DNA of 33,093 nt. Origin: a virus. This document shows positions 1 through 7,695 of the stretch, piece by piece. A model generated the notes under the pieces. It saw only the letters and a list, made by a program, of their open reading frames with translations, was not told the DNA's origin and did not search any database. How positions within the stretch are numbered: position 1 is the stretch's first letter; each line of letters begins with the position of its first letter. Location: IMG/VR virus record IMGVR_UViG_3300006920_000133, positions 1-33,093 of that record. The stretch is one strand, 5' to 3'. Both the position numbers and the translations under genes were made by a program.

Positions 1-1
1 C

Positions 2-589
2 GACGATGTTATTAAGTGGAATATGAAAGGTATTAACACTAATACGTATAAGCAATGTCTAGGTAGCTATAGGCACTTGGATTATGACCCTACGGTACAA
101 AAATCTAGTGATTCTTTAATAGACTACTCCTCAGACCATATATCTGACTACGATATTAGTAACAAGGTAGCGGAGAATGATTTTAATGTGTACGATAGTA
201 ACCATGCTCAGGAGCTAACTGAGAGGTTCCTACATTACGCGGAACAGTCTCTCATGGAAGTAACAATTGAGGGAGATTTACGTCTATCTAGTATCCAAAT
301 AGCGGATAAGGTACAGTTAACCTTTGCTAGGTTCGTGGATAACCCTATTACAGGTGATGCTGAGAGGATATTTACGGTAACATCCATAAAGAAAGACTTT
401 AATAAGGTAATATTGAAGCTTAGCGATCTAGGTAATCTGATTAACAGGTCTGCGATCATAAGTGATGATGCTACTCCCACGTTTACATCTAGTACAGCGG
501 ATGAGAAGAGATTTAATAACTATATTACAGATGATAATGGGATAGTTACAGGAAGTGAAGAAACAAAAGGCAATAATTTAATAGTTTAG
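2..589 (+). CDS. tail hub / tip protein, 3' portion (gene cut by window start)
   Basis: This is the C-terminal part of the large tail protein that starts at 30514. The reading frame is open from base 2 and the first visible ATG (23) is internal, because the same sequence recurs at 32862-33093 inside the long frame, with that methionine at codon 791. Joining the two pieces around the circle gives one protein of about 978 residues. The segment here (about 196 residues) is acidic and rich in beta-forming residues, without membrane segments, and ends at TAG 587-589. Position after the distal tail and receptor-binding genes, and before the tail-tip accessory genes, supports a role in the baseplate or tail-tip hub. 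I infer the hub role from position and length rather than from a catalytic motif. Confidence 0.75.
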   Translation, partial: DDVIKWNMKGINTNTYKQCLGSYRHLDYDPTVQKSSDSLIDYSSDHISDYDISNKVAENDFNVYDSNHAQELTERFLHYAEQSLMEVTIEGDLRLSSIQIADKVQLTFARFVDNPITGDAERIFTVTSIKKDFNKVILKLSDLGNLINRSAIISDDATPTFTSSTADEKRFNNYITDDNGIVTGSEETKGNNLIV

Positions 590-598
590 GAGAATTAT

Positions 599-1132
599 AT
601 GGCATACACAACAATACCATCTACAGACATTGAAGTAGGTAAACCAGTTAAGAAGAGTTTATGGGATAAGATTAAGGCTAATTTTACCGATCATGAGACA
701 AGGATTGACGGGTTAGAGGCTGGTGCTAATAAGGTACAAGTATTTAATTTTGAGGTAATGGGATATATTAACCATTATACTGCGGCTGAATTAGTGCAGA
801 TAGGTACTTTTAGGGCACCTAGCGATACTACTCTTACGGAGGTTAAGTTAATCCTTATGAACGGTACTAATGGTTCTTCCTCAAGTACATCAGGAGCCTT
901 AACCATAGACATACAAAAATCTACTGATGATGGTGTTACGTGGAGTACTATTCTAACGGCTCAGCCTGAGATTGCTGATGGTGTAAATGCCACAGGGTCA
1001 GAATCTGCAATAGTTAGTTTTATAACTAGTGGTGAGGATACCGCTACTGATGATATACTTAGGGTTAATGTAACCTCAAAGAAAGATACACAAGGGTCAT
1101 TCCTTATAGTCGTTTACGGAGATGTAGCATAA
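599..1132 (+). CDS. putative tail-tip accessory structural protein
   Basis: A 177-residue protein starting 9 bases after the tail hub stop, with an AGGAG ribosome binding site overlapping that stop. The N-terminus (residues 1-40) carries a short segment of the form seen at the start of many phage tail-fibre and tip proteins (SLWDKIKANFTDHETRI), likely a short helix or coiled coil. The remainder is beta-rich and Thr/Ser/Gly-rich, consistent with a beta-sandwich virion domain. No signal peptide or membrane segment is visible. It shares its stop with the next start (TAATG), so it belongs to the tail-tip operon. I recognise the style but not a specific family; a structural role is inferred from context. 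Confidence 0.6.
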   Translation: MAYTTIPSTDIEVGKPVKKSLWDKIKANFTDHETRIDGLEAGANKVQVFNFEVMGYINHYTAAELVQIGTFRAPSDTTLTEVKLILMNGTNGSSSSTSGALTIDIQKSTDDGVTWSTILTAQPEIADGVNATGSESAIVSFITSGEDTATDDILRVNVTSKKDTQGSFLIVVYGDVA

Positions 1133-1311
1133 TGGACACAATACTATTTTTAATTTTTAGTCATGGTATTCTTTTTTACTTTGGGTATGAAAGAACCAAG
1201 AAAAACAGTGAGTCAATTAAAGAGTATAATAATTTAATTAAATTTATAACTAAAGATATGACCCCTGCGCAAATTGATAGCTTCTGGGAAGAATACAAAG
1301 GGAGTAAGTAA
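1132..1311 (+). CDS. small membrane protein, 59 aa
   Basis: A short gene squeezed exactly between its neighbours: its ATG overlaps the upstream stop (TAATG at 1130-1134) and its own TAA overlaps the next ATG at 1311. Residues 3-19 are strongly hydrophobic (Ile, Leu, Phe) and form one probable membrane segment. The rest is a charged helical tail with Lys/Glu-rich stretches and a Trp near the end. One N-terminal membrane anchor with a soluble cytoplasmic tail is compatible with a holin- or spanin-like lysis accessory, or a host-membrane factor, but no family is recognisable. The perfect stop-start coupling on both sides is the main evidence that it is real. Confidence 0.6.
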   Translation: MDTILFLIFSHGILFYFGYERTKKNSESIKEYNNLIKFITKDMTPAQIDSFWEEYKGSK

Positions 1312-2180
1312 TGAGTGGTAATTTCTACTTACCTGCTAAGACAGATATTGAAACAACATACAGTGAGAGTACATCAGGTACATATACTTGGACCGCTCCA
1401 GACGCTAATGGAGATTCTTCTACGTATGATCTTACTATAGACCTTTGGGGTGCAGGAGGCGGTGGAGCCTCAGGTGCTTACCGTACCGCTGGTGGCGGTG
1501 GAGGCGGAGGTGGCTCTTACGTTAGGTATGTAGTCACAGTAACCCCTGCTCAAGTATATACTTTTAAGGTAGGGGCTAAGGGTGCTGGTGGTCCCCAAGT
1601 CGGTGGTACTTCATCAGGTATAACAGGTGGTACTGGTGGTGTTAGTGAAATATCTATCGGTACTGGTTACGCTAGGGCTGGTGGTGGAGTAGGCGGTACT
1701 GGTGGTAATGATCTAGGTACTCATGCTGGTGGTGCTGGAGGTACAATCTCTAACGCGGATGATACATATATTACATTAGTCTCTACTACAGGTTCGCGCT
1801 CAGGTGCGGCTGGAGGCTCTGGTGGTCAAGGTACAAGTGCTACGTCTAGTGCTGGTGGTAGTGTTGCCGCTATTCTCAATGAGCCGGGAGGTACAGGTGG
1901 TTCTGGTAGAGGTGCTAACGGTGGTCCGGGCGGTGGAGGTGGAGCTTCATCACATAAAGATGGTGGTACTGGTGGTAACGGTATGACAAGTGCTCCTAAT
2001 GATTCATCCTCAGGTGGTGGTGGTGGTGGTGCTGGTTATCAGGATCCCGTAGCTGGATCAGATGCTTCTAATGTTGTTGCTTCTTTTATTGGTGCTGCTG
2101 GGGGTGATGGTGGTGATGGTTATTTTACTTTTACTTTTATTGTTCAAGGTGGTGGTGATTCAGGTAGTGCGCCTTCATAA
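1311..2180 (+). CDS. glycine-rich tail-tip / adhesin protein
   Basis: A 289-residue protein with long Gly-Gly-X runs from about residue 45 to 270, interrupted by short Ser/Thr/Ala segments. The DLWGAGGGG motif around residues 43-52 is typical of the glycine-rich domain of phage tail fibres and adhesins. Such repeats form polyglycine-II lattices in receptor-binding tips such as the long-tail-fibre adhesins of T4-like phages, where inter-repeat loops contact outer-membrane receptors. It is the last gene of the rightward structural block and lies next to tail-tip genes, which fits a host-recognition role. The repeats (mostly GGT codons) are prone to slippage and recombination, so length variation between relatives is expected. 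The adhesin role is inferred; the composition is directly seen. Confidence 0.65.
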   Translation: MSGNFYLPAKTDIETTYSESTSGTYTWTAPDANGDSSTYDLTIDLWGAGGGGASGAYRTAGGGGGGGGSYVRYVVTVTPAQVYTFKVGAKGAGGPQVGGTSSGITGGTGGVSEISIGTGYARAGGGVGGTGGNDLGTHAGGAGGTISNADDTYITLVSTTGSRSGAAGGSGGQGTSATSSAGGSVAAILNEPGGTGGSGRGANGGPGGGGGASSHKDGGTGGNGMTSAPNDSSSGGGGGGAGYQDPVAGSDASNVVASFIGAAGGDGGDGYFTFTFIVQGGGDSGSAPS

Positions 2181-2223
2181 TTTTAATTAATCCTTGATAC
2201 GGATGTGTCAAGTTTCATATATA

Positions 2224-2256
2224 GAGAGGGTTACTTTCATCTCCAGTAGCCCTCTC
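2224..2256. terminator. hairpin between convergent operons, probable bidirectional terminator
   Basis: A 12-base-pair stem (GAGAGGGTTACT pairing with AGTAGCCCTCTC, one G-T wobble) with a 9-base loop lies in the 83-base gap between the end of the rightward structural block (2180) and the end of the leftward early block (2264). There is no clean T-run on either side (only a TCTTTTAC stretch 12 bases downstream on the plus strand), so it is not a textbook intrinsic terminator. Its position between two converging transcripts still makes termination or RNA 3'-end protection likely. Confidence 0.6.
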
Positions 2257-2263
2257 ACTATAC

Positions 2264-2626
2264 TTACTCTTTTACTTCAACATCAATAGCTACTGGTTCT
2301 AATTCATCAAAATCAATAACTATAGCCTCAGAAGAATCACTCTCTTCCTTAGCCTCTTTCTCTTGCTGATACTTAGCTACTAGAGCGGCTGTTTCAACAC
2401 TATACATAAGCTTCTTCCACTTGTTAGTCTCAGTATCTTTTTTATCCATGCCACTGACTATAAGGTCTAACTGGTCCTCTATAATATCAAGCGTTTCTCT
2501 GTTCTTTGGCATTTGGTCTAATAAATCCTTAACAGATTGATTATCAATAGCGTTATAATATCTTAATAACCTATCCTCTAACCTTTTCTGTACGGCTGAT
2601 TTATTAAAGAACTTATTCTTAATCAT
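2264..2626 (-). CDS. hypothetical acidic protein
   Basis: A 120-residue protein, last gene of the leftward block, starting with an ATGA overlap with the upstream stop and preceded by GGAG. Residues 1-35 are basic and helical. The middle is charged and helical and could form a coiled coil. The last 35 residues are strongly acidic (Glu/Asp-rich). No catalytic motif, cysteine cluster or membrane segment is visible. I do not recognise a family. Translational coupling with the two upstream genes suggests it works with them. Confidence 0.6.
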   Translation of the reverse strand: MIKNKFFNKSAVQKRLEDRLLRYYNAIDNQSVKDLLDQMPKNRETLDIIEDQLDLIVSGMDKKDTETNKWKKLMYSVETAALVAKYQQEKEAKEESDSSEAIVIDFDELEPVAIDVEVKE

Positions 2627-2808
2627 TTATTACTCCCTGCGGTAAACATGGCTATTAATATAAATAACCCTGCTGTTTCTTTTACTGTTAATGGGTCAAG
2701 ACCTAGTACGGGAACTACGAATAAGCTCCACCCTAGATTTAACATTAACACTCCCCATAAAAGCGAGATTAAAAATCCTGCTGTGTACTGTAATAGATAC
2801 CTAATCAT
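2623..2808 (-). CDS. small two-helix membrane protein (possible holin)
   Basis: A 61-residue, very hydrophobic protein with two probable membrane segments (about residues 7-31 and 44-57) separated by a short loop containing Pro and Asp, and a short C-terminus ending in Asn-Lys. A clear AAGGAG site precedes the ATG, which overlaps the upstream stop as ATGA; its own stop overlaps the next start in the same way. Size and topology match small class II holins, but they equally match other phage membrane peptides. No endolysin is adjacent, so lysis is only a hypothesis. Confidence 0.55.
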   Translation of the reverse strand: MIRYLLQYTAGFLISLLWGVLMLNLGWSLFVVPVLGLDPLTVKETAGLFILIAMFTAGSNK

Positions 2809-3356
2809 TTCTTCTCCTTAGCTTCTTTTTGTTTCCTTAAGGATGTGCTAACCTTGTCTCTCCTTAGAGATACACCTAACTTAACACACTCCTTACCAAA
2901 CTCTAATAGTATTGATTCTAAATCCCTACCCACTTCGCTATTTATCTCATCCAGTGTAGCCTCTAAAAATGTTTCAAAGGCATACTGGGGATCATGGAGT
3001 GAGTTAATTGTATTAACCTCTCCGACTGGTTCTATATAATTATTATCGTCGTCTATAAACTTTAAATAATTACTAGAGGTAGCCGATATAGCGTATAAAT
3101 CTCTATTCTGCGCATTAGTCGCGTCATAGGTCTCTTTCTTAGCTAGGGCAAATTCTTCTTCTGATAGATTAGAGCGGTGGATAGAACCTTCCTTATTGAG
3201 CGCATTAGCGTAGTACTCGTTCTCAAACTGTTCTAGATAATCCCTGTCTTCATCAGACAGTTTATCCTTATAATCGGAGTCTACGAAGGGCTTTACATTA
3301 GCCCTATACCGTAGTCCTTTCTTTTTAGACGTAGTCTTCTTTTCCTTCTTACTCAT
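2805..3356 (-). CDS. conserved phage hypothetical protein with basic N-terminus
   Basis: A 183-residue protein. Residues 1-18 are Lys-rich. Around residues 22-55 is a segment of the type PF(V/I)D.DY..KLS.E...LEQF.NEYY that I associate from memory with hypothetical proteins of many marine and T4-like phages. A later Asn/Arg-containing stretch (NAQNRDLY, about residues 82-89) belongs to the same pattern. The C-terminus is again basic (RKQKEAKEKK). Basic ends suggest nucleic-acid or membrane contact, but no enzymatic motif is visible. It lies ten bases downstream of the exonuclease gene, in the operon read from the 5395-5423 promoter. Function unknown. Confidence 0.6.
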   Translation of the reverse strand: MSKKEKKTTSKKKGLRYRANVKPFVDSDYKDKLSDEDRDYLEQFENEYYANALNKEGSIHRSNLSEEEFALAKKETYDATNAQNRDLYAISATSSNYLKFIDDDNNYIEPVGEVNTINSLHDPQYAFETFLEATLDEINSEVGRDLESILLEFGKECVKLGVSLRRDKVSTSLRKQKEAKEKK

Positions 3357-3365
3357 AATATATCC

Positions 3366-4187
3366 CTACTTCTTAGGAGTATCTTTGAGTAAAGACCTTC
3401 TCTTCTCAATGGTTAGTTGATTAACCGTATCTCTGGTCTCATGACCACACTCTACACATCTATACTTCTGAAACTTAGCAGAGTTAGTAAAGAAGAAACC
3501 ATTCTTCTCAGATAGTTTTGATCCGCACTTACATACGTGATTATCACCATCATGGTATACGTTGAAGTTAATACCATTATCATAAGGAATAAGCTTATGG
3601 TATAGTTCCTCTAAAGATAGTACATCGTACTTATTGTACTTCTCCATCTCAGCCCAAGCCTTTGGGTTATTATCCATACACTCTTTCCATAGAGAGAAGC
3701 CGGGGAATTTACCATGCGGTAGTTTCTTATACTTCTCACATAGTTTATCAGTCATGTACTCAAGCTTATTGGATGAAAATGCAAAGTGCTTCCTAGCAAT
3801 TAGCAAAGTATCAATATGTCTATAAGAACTAGTTGGCGGCATACCATTAAGAATAAATCTTGCGTTTAATTTCTTCTGATCAAACTTCTTACCGTTCTGA
3901 GTGATAACAATATCAGCCTCGTCAAGTAAGGCGTGAATAGCCTTAAGTAATAATCTATCATCACTCTGCGGAGATACCCCTCTCTGATCTGCATAAAAAG
4001 TATCCTTAGGCTTATCACCTAACCACTTAGCTGCGAAGGACATTACATACCAGTCCTCCTTAATCATGTTTAACCCTATATTCTGGTCCCATAAGCCCCA
4101 GACATACGCTGTCATGGGACTGGTCTCAATATCAAAGACTAATACTTTTGGCTGTTTCTCTAAACTCTTCTTTTTCTTGTTACTCAT
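3366..4187 (-). CDS. DEDDy 3'-5' exonuclease with C-terminal zinc ribbon
   Basis: A 273-residue DnaQ-fold (RNase H-like) exonuclease. ExoI is FDIET (Asp19, Glu21), ExoII is NGKKFD (Asp103) and ExoIII is YNKYD (Tyr184, Asp188), the YxxxD form of the DEDDy class; together they bind the two catalytic metals that remove 3' nucleotides. After the nuclease domain comes a four-cysteine zinc ribbon: Cys219 and Cys221, then Cys244 and Cys247, probably a DNA contact. The basic N-terminus (residues 4-14) may also bind DNA. There is no fused polymerase domain: in family A and B polymerases this domain usually sits in front of the polymerase. Lying downstream of primase and helicase in the leftward block, it could proofread for the PrimPol enzyme or process ends. 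Function class is confident; the proofreading role is inferred. Confidence 0.85.
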   Translation of the reverse strand: MSNKKKKSLEKQPKVLVFDIETSPMTAYVWGLWDQNIGLNMIKEDWYVMSFAAKWLGDKPKDTFYADQRGVSPQSDDRLLLKAIHALLDEADIVITQNGKKFDQKKLNARFILNGMPPTSSYRHIDTLLIARKHFAFSSNKLEYMTDKLCEKYKKLPHGKFPGFSLWKECMDNNPKAWAEMEKYNKYDVLSLEELYHKLIPYDNGINFNVYHDGDNHVCKCGSKLSEKNGFFFTNSAKFQKYRCVECGHETRDTVNQLTIEKRRSLLKDTPKK

Positions 4188-4195
4188 AATATTCC

Positions 4196-4684
4196 TTAAA
4201 GTACTGCGCTATATAAAGCTACACGTTTACCGAATTTACCTTCGTGACAACCAGCCTCTACGATAAGCCCACTGTCTAATAATTCACCCATACGACCATT
4301 GATAGTACCTACAGATACCTCATTACCATTGGCTTTGATTACAGCTTCTAGTACTTGGTGCCTATCTACTCTTACACCGTCTACGATTGCCTTATATACC
4401 TGTTTAATGCGTTTACTATCGTTTAGATTAAGTACAGAGGATACGGTATGTACCTGAGCTACTTGATTCTTAGGCTTACTCTCAGGAATCTCAGATAGGG
4501 TTAGGAATGATCCATCTAGGTTAAATTCTGCTAGGTAAGACTCCTTCCACTCTGTAAATTTTACTAAGGCTAACTTTTCTGCTTGCGCTCTAGCTTGGAT
4601 TGCGATATGCTGATCTAGTGCGGAGGTAGTCATTGTAATTGTTGTCTCTTTAATCTGCGTAATGTTGTTAAGTTGATCTTTCAT
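4196..4684 (-). CDS. putative winged-helix DNA-binding protein
   Basis: A 162-residue protein with AAAGGA before the ATG. Residues 1-60 are helical and charged. From about residue 90 to the end the pattern (KRIKQVYKAIVDG, then a helix, then VSVGTINGRMGELLDSGLI and a beta-wing ending VALYS) looks like a winged helix-turn-helix: three helices with a VGTINGRMGEL recognition-type helix followed by a small beta-hairpin. That fold is common in phage regulators and in replication accessory proteins. It lies nine bases upstream of the exonuclease gene in the same operon. It could be a transcriptional regulator or an origin-binding accessory protein; the target is unknown. Confidence 0.6.
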   Translation of the reverse strand: MKDQLNNITQIKETTITMTTSALDQHIAIQARAQAEKLALVKFTEWKESYLAEFNLDGSFLTLSEIPESKPKNQVAQVHTVSSVLNLNDSKRIKQVYKAIVDGVRVDRHQVLEAVIKANGNEVSVGTINGRMGELLDSGLIVEAGCHEGKFGKRVALYSAVL

Positions 4685-4759
4685 TTTAATTTCCTTTGTT
4701 GTTTGTTGTTTGTTTTTATTTAGTTGCTTGTATACTTATTAAAACTATAGTTTGAGTTA

Positions 4760-4990
4760 CTAAACTTTAATTCTTTTACTTTGACGTTTCTCCTTCAAGG
4801 CTTTTCTACGCTCTAAAATAGAGGCTAGAGTAGCTAATGCGGATAGGGTCATCATAGTTACTGATGTAATGGCTAAAATAGATAGGGTAGGTGTATTCTC
4901 TGGTAGAATATAAAGCCCTGCTATTCCAGCCGCTACGAAGGCTGATACTTTTAATGTTGATTTAACTTCTTCTTTAGTTTGCTTTTTCAT
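4760..4990 (-). CDS. small membrane protein, two transmembrane segments
   Basis: A 76-residue protein with a basic N-terminus (residues 1-13), two hydrophobic segments (about 14-29 and 35-58) and a strongly basic C-terminal tail (ERRKALKEKRQSKRIK). By the positive-inside rule both ends should face the cytoplasm. AAAGGAAA precedes the ATG at normal spacing. It is separated from its neighbours by about 75 and 33 bases within the operon starting at 5395-5423. No family recognised; an early membrane protein could act in superinfection exclusion, host takeover or lysis timing, with nothing here to choose between them. Confidence 0.55.
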   Translation of the reverse strand: MKKQTKEEVKSTLKVSAFVAAGIAGLYILPENTPTLSILAITSVTMMTLSALATLASILERRKALKEKRQSKRIKV

Positions 4991-5023
4991 TGTAATTTCC
5001 TTTTTGTTTTGTTGTTGTTTTAT

Positions 5024-5209
5024 TTATTTAACGGTAATCATTTGTCTACATGCTCTCTCTGTTACAAAAGGTATAGGGTCTACCTCTCTGGTCTCTTTAT
5101 CAAGTAACAAATAGGCTACTCTAAGAGGGTCAAGGCACATATCCCTAGCTACTTCTTGTATTCTAATAATCTCTCTCTCAACACTTAATCTAAAGTCTTT
5201 GTCATTCAT
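5024..5209 (-). CDS. small hypothetical protein, first gene of the 5.4-kb promoter operon
   Basis: A 61-residue, mostly helical protein. Residues 7-20 form an amphipathic helix and the DPLRVAYLLL segment (about 27-36) suggests a second helix, as in small DNA- or RNA-binding phage proteins. Two cysteines (about residues 25 and 55) are far apart and do not form a zinc motif. GGAAAGA precedes the ATG. It is the first gene after the consensus promoter at 5395-5423 and would be among the most highly expressed early products. Function unknown. Confidence 0.5.
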   Translation of the reverse strand: MNDKDFRLSVEREIIRIQEVARDMCLDPLRVAYLLLDKETREVDPIPFVTERACRQMITVK

Positions 5210-5394
5210 TTTAATCTTTCCTTTTTAAGACGGTTCTCCACCTATCTTGGTTTTTGTTTCGATTACACCATGCAATCTTAAAATGTGTCTTTGGATTAAA
5301 ATAAGGTTTTTGATTTATGAGTTTACCTAGAATCGGCTCTCACTTCATACTTTTTTATTCTAAAGTCTAGTCCTGCGACTAGCTGTTATCTGGT

Positions 5395-5423
5395 ATTATA
5401 CACTATTACTTAGTCTGTGTCAA
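5395..5423 (-). promoter_or_regulatory. perfect consensus sigma-70 promoter (leftward) with initial-transcript hairpin
   Basis: On the minus strand TTGACA (5423-5418), a 17-base spacer, then TATAAT (5400-5395): six of six matches at both boxes and ideal spacing. Start of transcription is expected near 5388. The first bases of the transcript contain a perfect 6-bp hairpin, CTAGTC-loop-GACTAG (5367-5382), which would protect the RNA 5' end. The gap 5210-5498 otherwise holds only an untranslated leader of about 180 bases before the gene at 5209; I see no further gene in it. The promoter raises expression of the genes from 5209 to 2264 independently of replication genes upstream. Confidence 0.8.
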
Positions 5424-5498
5424 CTCGACATGCACGTTTATAGCCCAAAATCAAGCTATTTCTAAAACTAAATCGCATATTTGAACAATTACAGCTAC

Positions 5499-6416
5499 TT
5501 ACACCCACTTGAAGCCCGGTCTAAATGGTCTCTTATACTCAAAAAACTCACCTTTTTGGTATATTCTCTGTAATTGGTACTTATCATTAGAGTCTAAATG
5601 TCCAGTAATTGCTCTTAGAGCCTCTATAACCTCATCAAAGTCATAACCTTGACCGAAGCAATCATTAGCCGCACACCAAAACTTAGTACTCCACTCACCC
5701 TCTTCAAACTTACCATTAAAGAAGCTCACTGTAGCCTTTCTAAGCTCACCCTTACCGTATAGGTCAACATTCTTTTTAAGCTCCTTAGAATCGAATTTAG
5801 ACCCCTTAGAAGGGTTATTCTTACTAGGTTCTGCGGAGGGATAGGTAGCTAACCAGTTATTAAGGTCAATAAGGGGTATTCTACTATTAACTTGTAGTAT
5901 GGACGGGTTAAGACCAGTATCCTCTCTAGTGTTTAGAGGGTTTCTAAGACCCACTACTGCGGAGCTATTACGGTCTGCGTCACTAAGGATGTTTCTCATC
6001 CATTGCCTTACCCTTTTCCACTCTTCTCTGGATGCTAAAGGCTCCTCTAGGCTAACTACTACATGGAGAGATTTATTACCGCTATATACTACGGCTGAGA
6101 TAGGCAATCCTGATTCAACAAAGTATTTCAACTGCATGTTTAACTCTACCTGTCTACCTTGCTCATTAAGCTTGTCCCAGAACTTCTTATCTGGATCAAT
6201 CTCAAATAAGAAGCTCCTGTAGGAGGTAATATTCTCTTCACATACACCGTCTTTTACAGGGTTAATAACAATATTAGACCAATGCTCATTAATATCACAC
6301 TGATTAAATGACTTACCACTGGTCTTTAACTTACCAATGGTCTCCCCAGCATTGAACATAACCTCCATTAGAGCCTTTAAGTCGTAAGCTACTGGGTTAT
6401 TAGATACTATTTTCAT
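5499..6416 (-). CDS. archaeo-eukaryotic primase / PrimPol-type primase-polymerase
   Basis: A 305-residue primase of the archaeo-eukaryotic (AEP) superfamily, which makes primers and in phage NrS-1 type enzymes also extends DNA. Numbering from the start at 6416: motif I is FLFEID (Glu72, Asp74; metal binding), motif II is SGNKSLH (112-118; the nucleotide-binding serine-histidine motif), and motif III is around Asp146/Asp148 followed by GLRNPLNTR (Arg158). The C-terminal third (from about 215) resembles PriCT-type helical domains (FFNGKFEEGEW, then AANDCFGQGYDFDEVIEAL and TGHLDSND). An ATG also lies at 6422, but the AGGGG site abuts it and sits six bases before the ATG at 6416, so the inner start is chosen. 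The gene overlaps the helicase stop by 17 bases. In NrS-1 primase and helicase are one polypeptide; here they are split. Primase assignment is confident, polymerase activity is inferred. Confidence 0.85.
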   Translation of the reverse strand: MKIVSNNPVAYDLKALMEVMFNAGETIGKLKTSGKSFNQCDINEHWSNIVINPVKDGVCEENITSYRSFLFEIDPDKKFWDKLNEQGRQVELNMQLKYFVESGLPISAVVYSGNKSLHVVVSLEEPLASREEWKRVRQWMRNILSDADRNSSAVVGLRNPLNTREDTGLNPSILQVNSRIPLIDLNNWLATYPSAEPSKNNPSKGSKFDSKELKKNVDLYGKGELRKATVSFFNGKFEEGEWSTKFWCAANDCFGQGYDFDEVIEALRAITGHLDSNDKYQLQRIYQKGEFFEYKRPFRPGFKWV

Positions 6417-7695
6417 GTACATCCCCTAAGTTAATAGCCTCTAGTGTTGGGCTAGTCTTAATAATTAAAAAGTCACCATTATTACCCTCAGTACGGGCAC
6501 CCCTAACAGATACTACATCAAACACTGTCTTATAGGAGTTTGATAAGTTCTTAAACTTGTTACGTCCCGGAGCGGCACTTAGGTAATCTAACTCTTTAAC
6601 CATGGAGTCCTTAACGTCTCTAATACTAATCTTAATATCATTTAACTCAGAGGCTCCATTGTCCTTTCTAATTTGATCAGGGATATAGATATAGAGTAAC
6701 CATCTCTCCCAGTCTGATAGGGATGCCTCTAATACCTCATGCGTCTTCCTAGATACGAAGGGCTTAGTCATATTATTGGCTATTTCTCTATTAAGTAGGA
6801 AGTAGACAAAATCATCAACACTATTACCATTAAGTAGTAGTGAATCAATCTCTGACTGTGTTAAGTTATCCTCTAACCTATCGGAAGTAAGATTAACAAA
6901 GCTAAAACGTCTGTCACCTACTTGTACTTTAAGACCATCTACTCTATTAGAAGAGATATAAATATTAGCAAAGTTTCTTATAACCGCAGAGTCCTTACCC
7001 TTCTCCTCTACCTCGATATACTCATTACTAAAACTCTTAAGTCTCTCTACTTGTTCTGTACTGGTCAATTGTACTTCATCAATATTAAGGAGACAGCAAT
7101 TCTTTATTTGACCGTTAAAGGAGGACTTAATTACTCTGTCAGATACTTGCTTATAGTTACTACCGAATAAGTTACCACAAATACTACCTAACACACCCTT
7201 ACCAATACCCTGTGCACCGATTAAGGATAAGTAAGTAATATTCTTTCCCTTTAAAGCGGTTGATAACCAGTCTAAGATGTACTCCTCTGACTTAGTATCT
7301 CCCTCAGTTAAGTGCTCAAAGAACTTCTTATAGTGCTTAGGGTAAGAACCAGTAGGCTTAATATCCTCTGCAATATCACTAAAGAATGAGTCTTCCTGCC
7401 ATCTCGGAGGAGTGTAAGTATTGAATACTTGAAAGAATGACTCTACGAATAGTTTTTCGGATACGTCTGGACGGTACTGGAATGACGCAGGGATATGACT
7501 ATCTCTATAGTACTCGGCATACTTCTCACCTAGAATGGTCCTAAGTGCGGCTAATGTTACGGTCTCTACACGTTGTTCTTTAAGATTTAATAGGAAGTGA
7601 TCGGTGGTCTTCTCTGAAATATCACTAATTAACATACTACTTTGAATAAATGAAACAGTCTCCTGCTTACTTATTACTTGATTTTTCTTCTTCAT
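6400..7695 (-). CDS. superfamily 3 replicative helicase (D5 / NrS-1 type)
   Basis: A 431-residue helicase from the start at 7695. Walker A is GAQGIGKG (160-167), Walker B is LLNIDE (Asp206, Glu207), the SF3 motif C asparagine ends NIYISSN (Asn250) and the arginine finger lies in GDRRFSF (about 261-266). The arrangement matches the D5-like/DUF5906 helicase fused to the primase of phage NrS-1. Such hexamers unwind DNA 3'-5' and load at origins. The N-terminal 130 residues are a helical domain; the C-terminal 130 may include a winged helix. An upstream ATG at 7710 is possible, but GGAG lies nine bases before 7695, which I prefer. Expressed just before the primase with overlapping frames, so the two are probably made in matched amounts and act as one complex. 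Confidence 0.87.
   Translation of the reverse strand: MKKKNQVISKQETVSFIQSSMLISDISEKTTDHFLLNLKEQRVETVTLAALRTILGEKYAEYYRDSHIPASFQYRPDVSEKLFVESFFQVFNTYTPPRWQEDSFFSDIAEDIKPTGSYPKHYKKFFEHLTEGDTKSEEYILDWLSTALKGKNITYLSLIGAQGIGKGVLGSICGNLFGSNYKQVSDRVIKSSFNGQIKNCCLLNIDEVQLTSTEQVERLKSFSNEYIEVEEKGKDSAVIRNFANIYISSNRVDGLKVQVGDRRFSFVNLTSDRLEDNLTQSEIDSLLLNGNSVDDFVYFLLNREIANNMTKPFVSRKTHEVLEASLSDWERWLLYIYIPDQIRKDNGASELNDIKISIRDVKDSMVKELDYLSAAPGRNKFKNLSNSYKTVFDVVSVRGARTEGNNGDFLIIKTSPTLEAINLGDVHENSI

Noticed and set aside
1804-1986. 60-codon plus-strand frame in the polyglycine gene
   Set aside because: Val/Leu-rich because GGT repeats read in another frame give GTG/GTT; no ribosome site.
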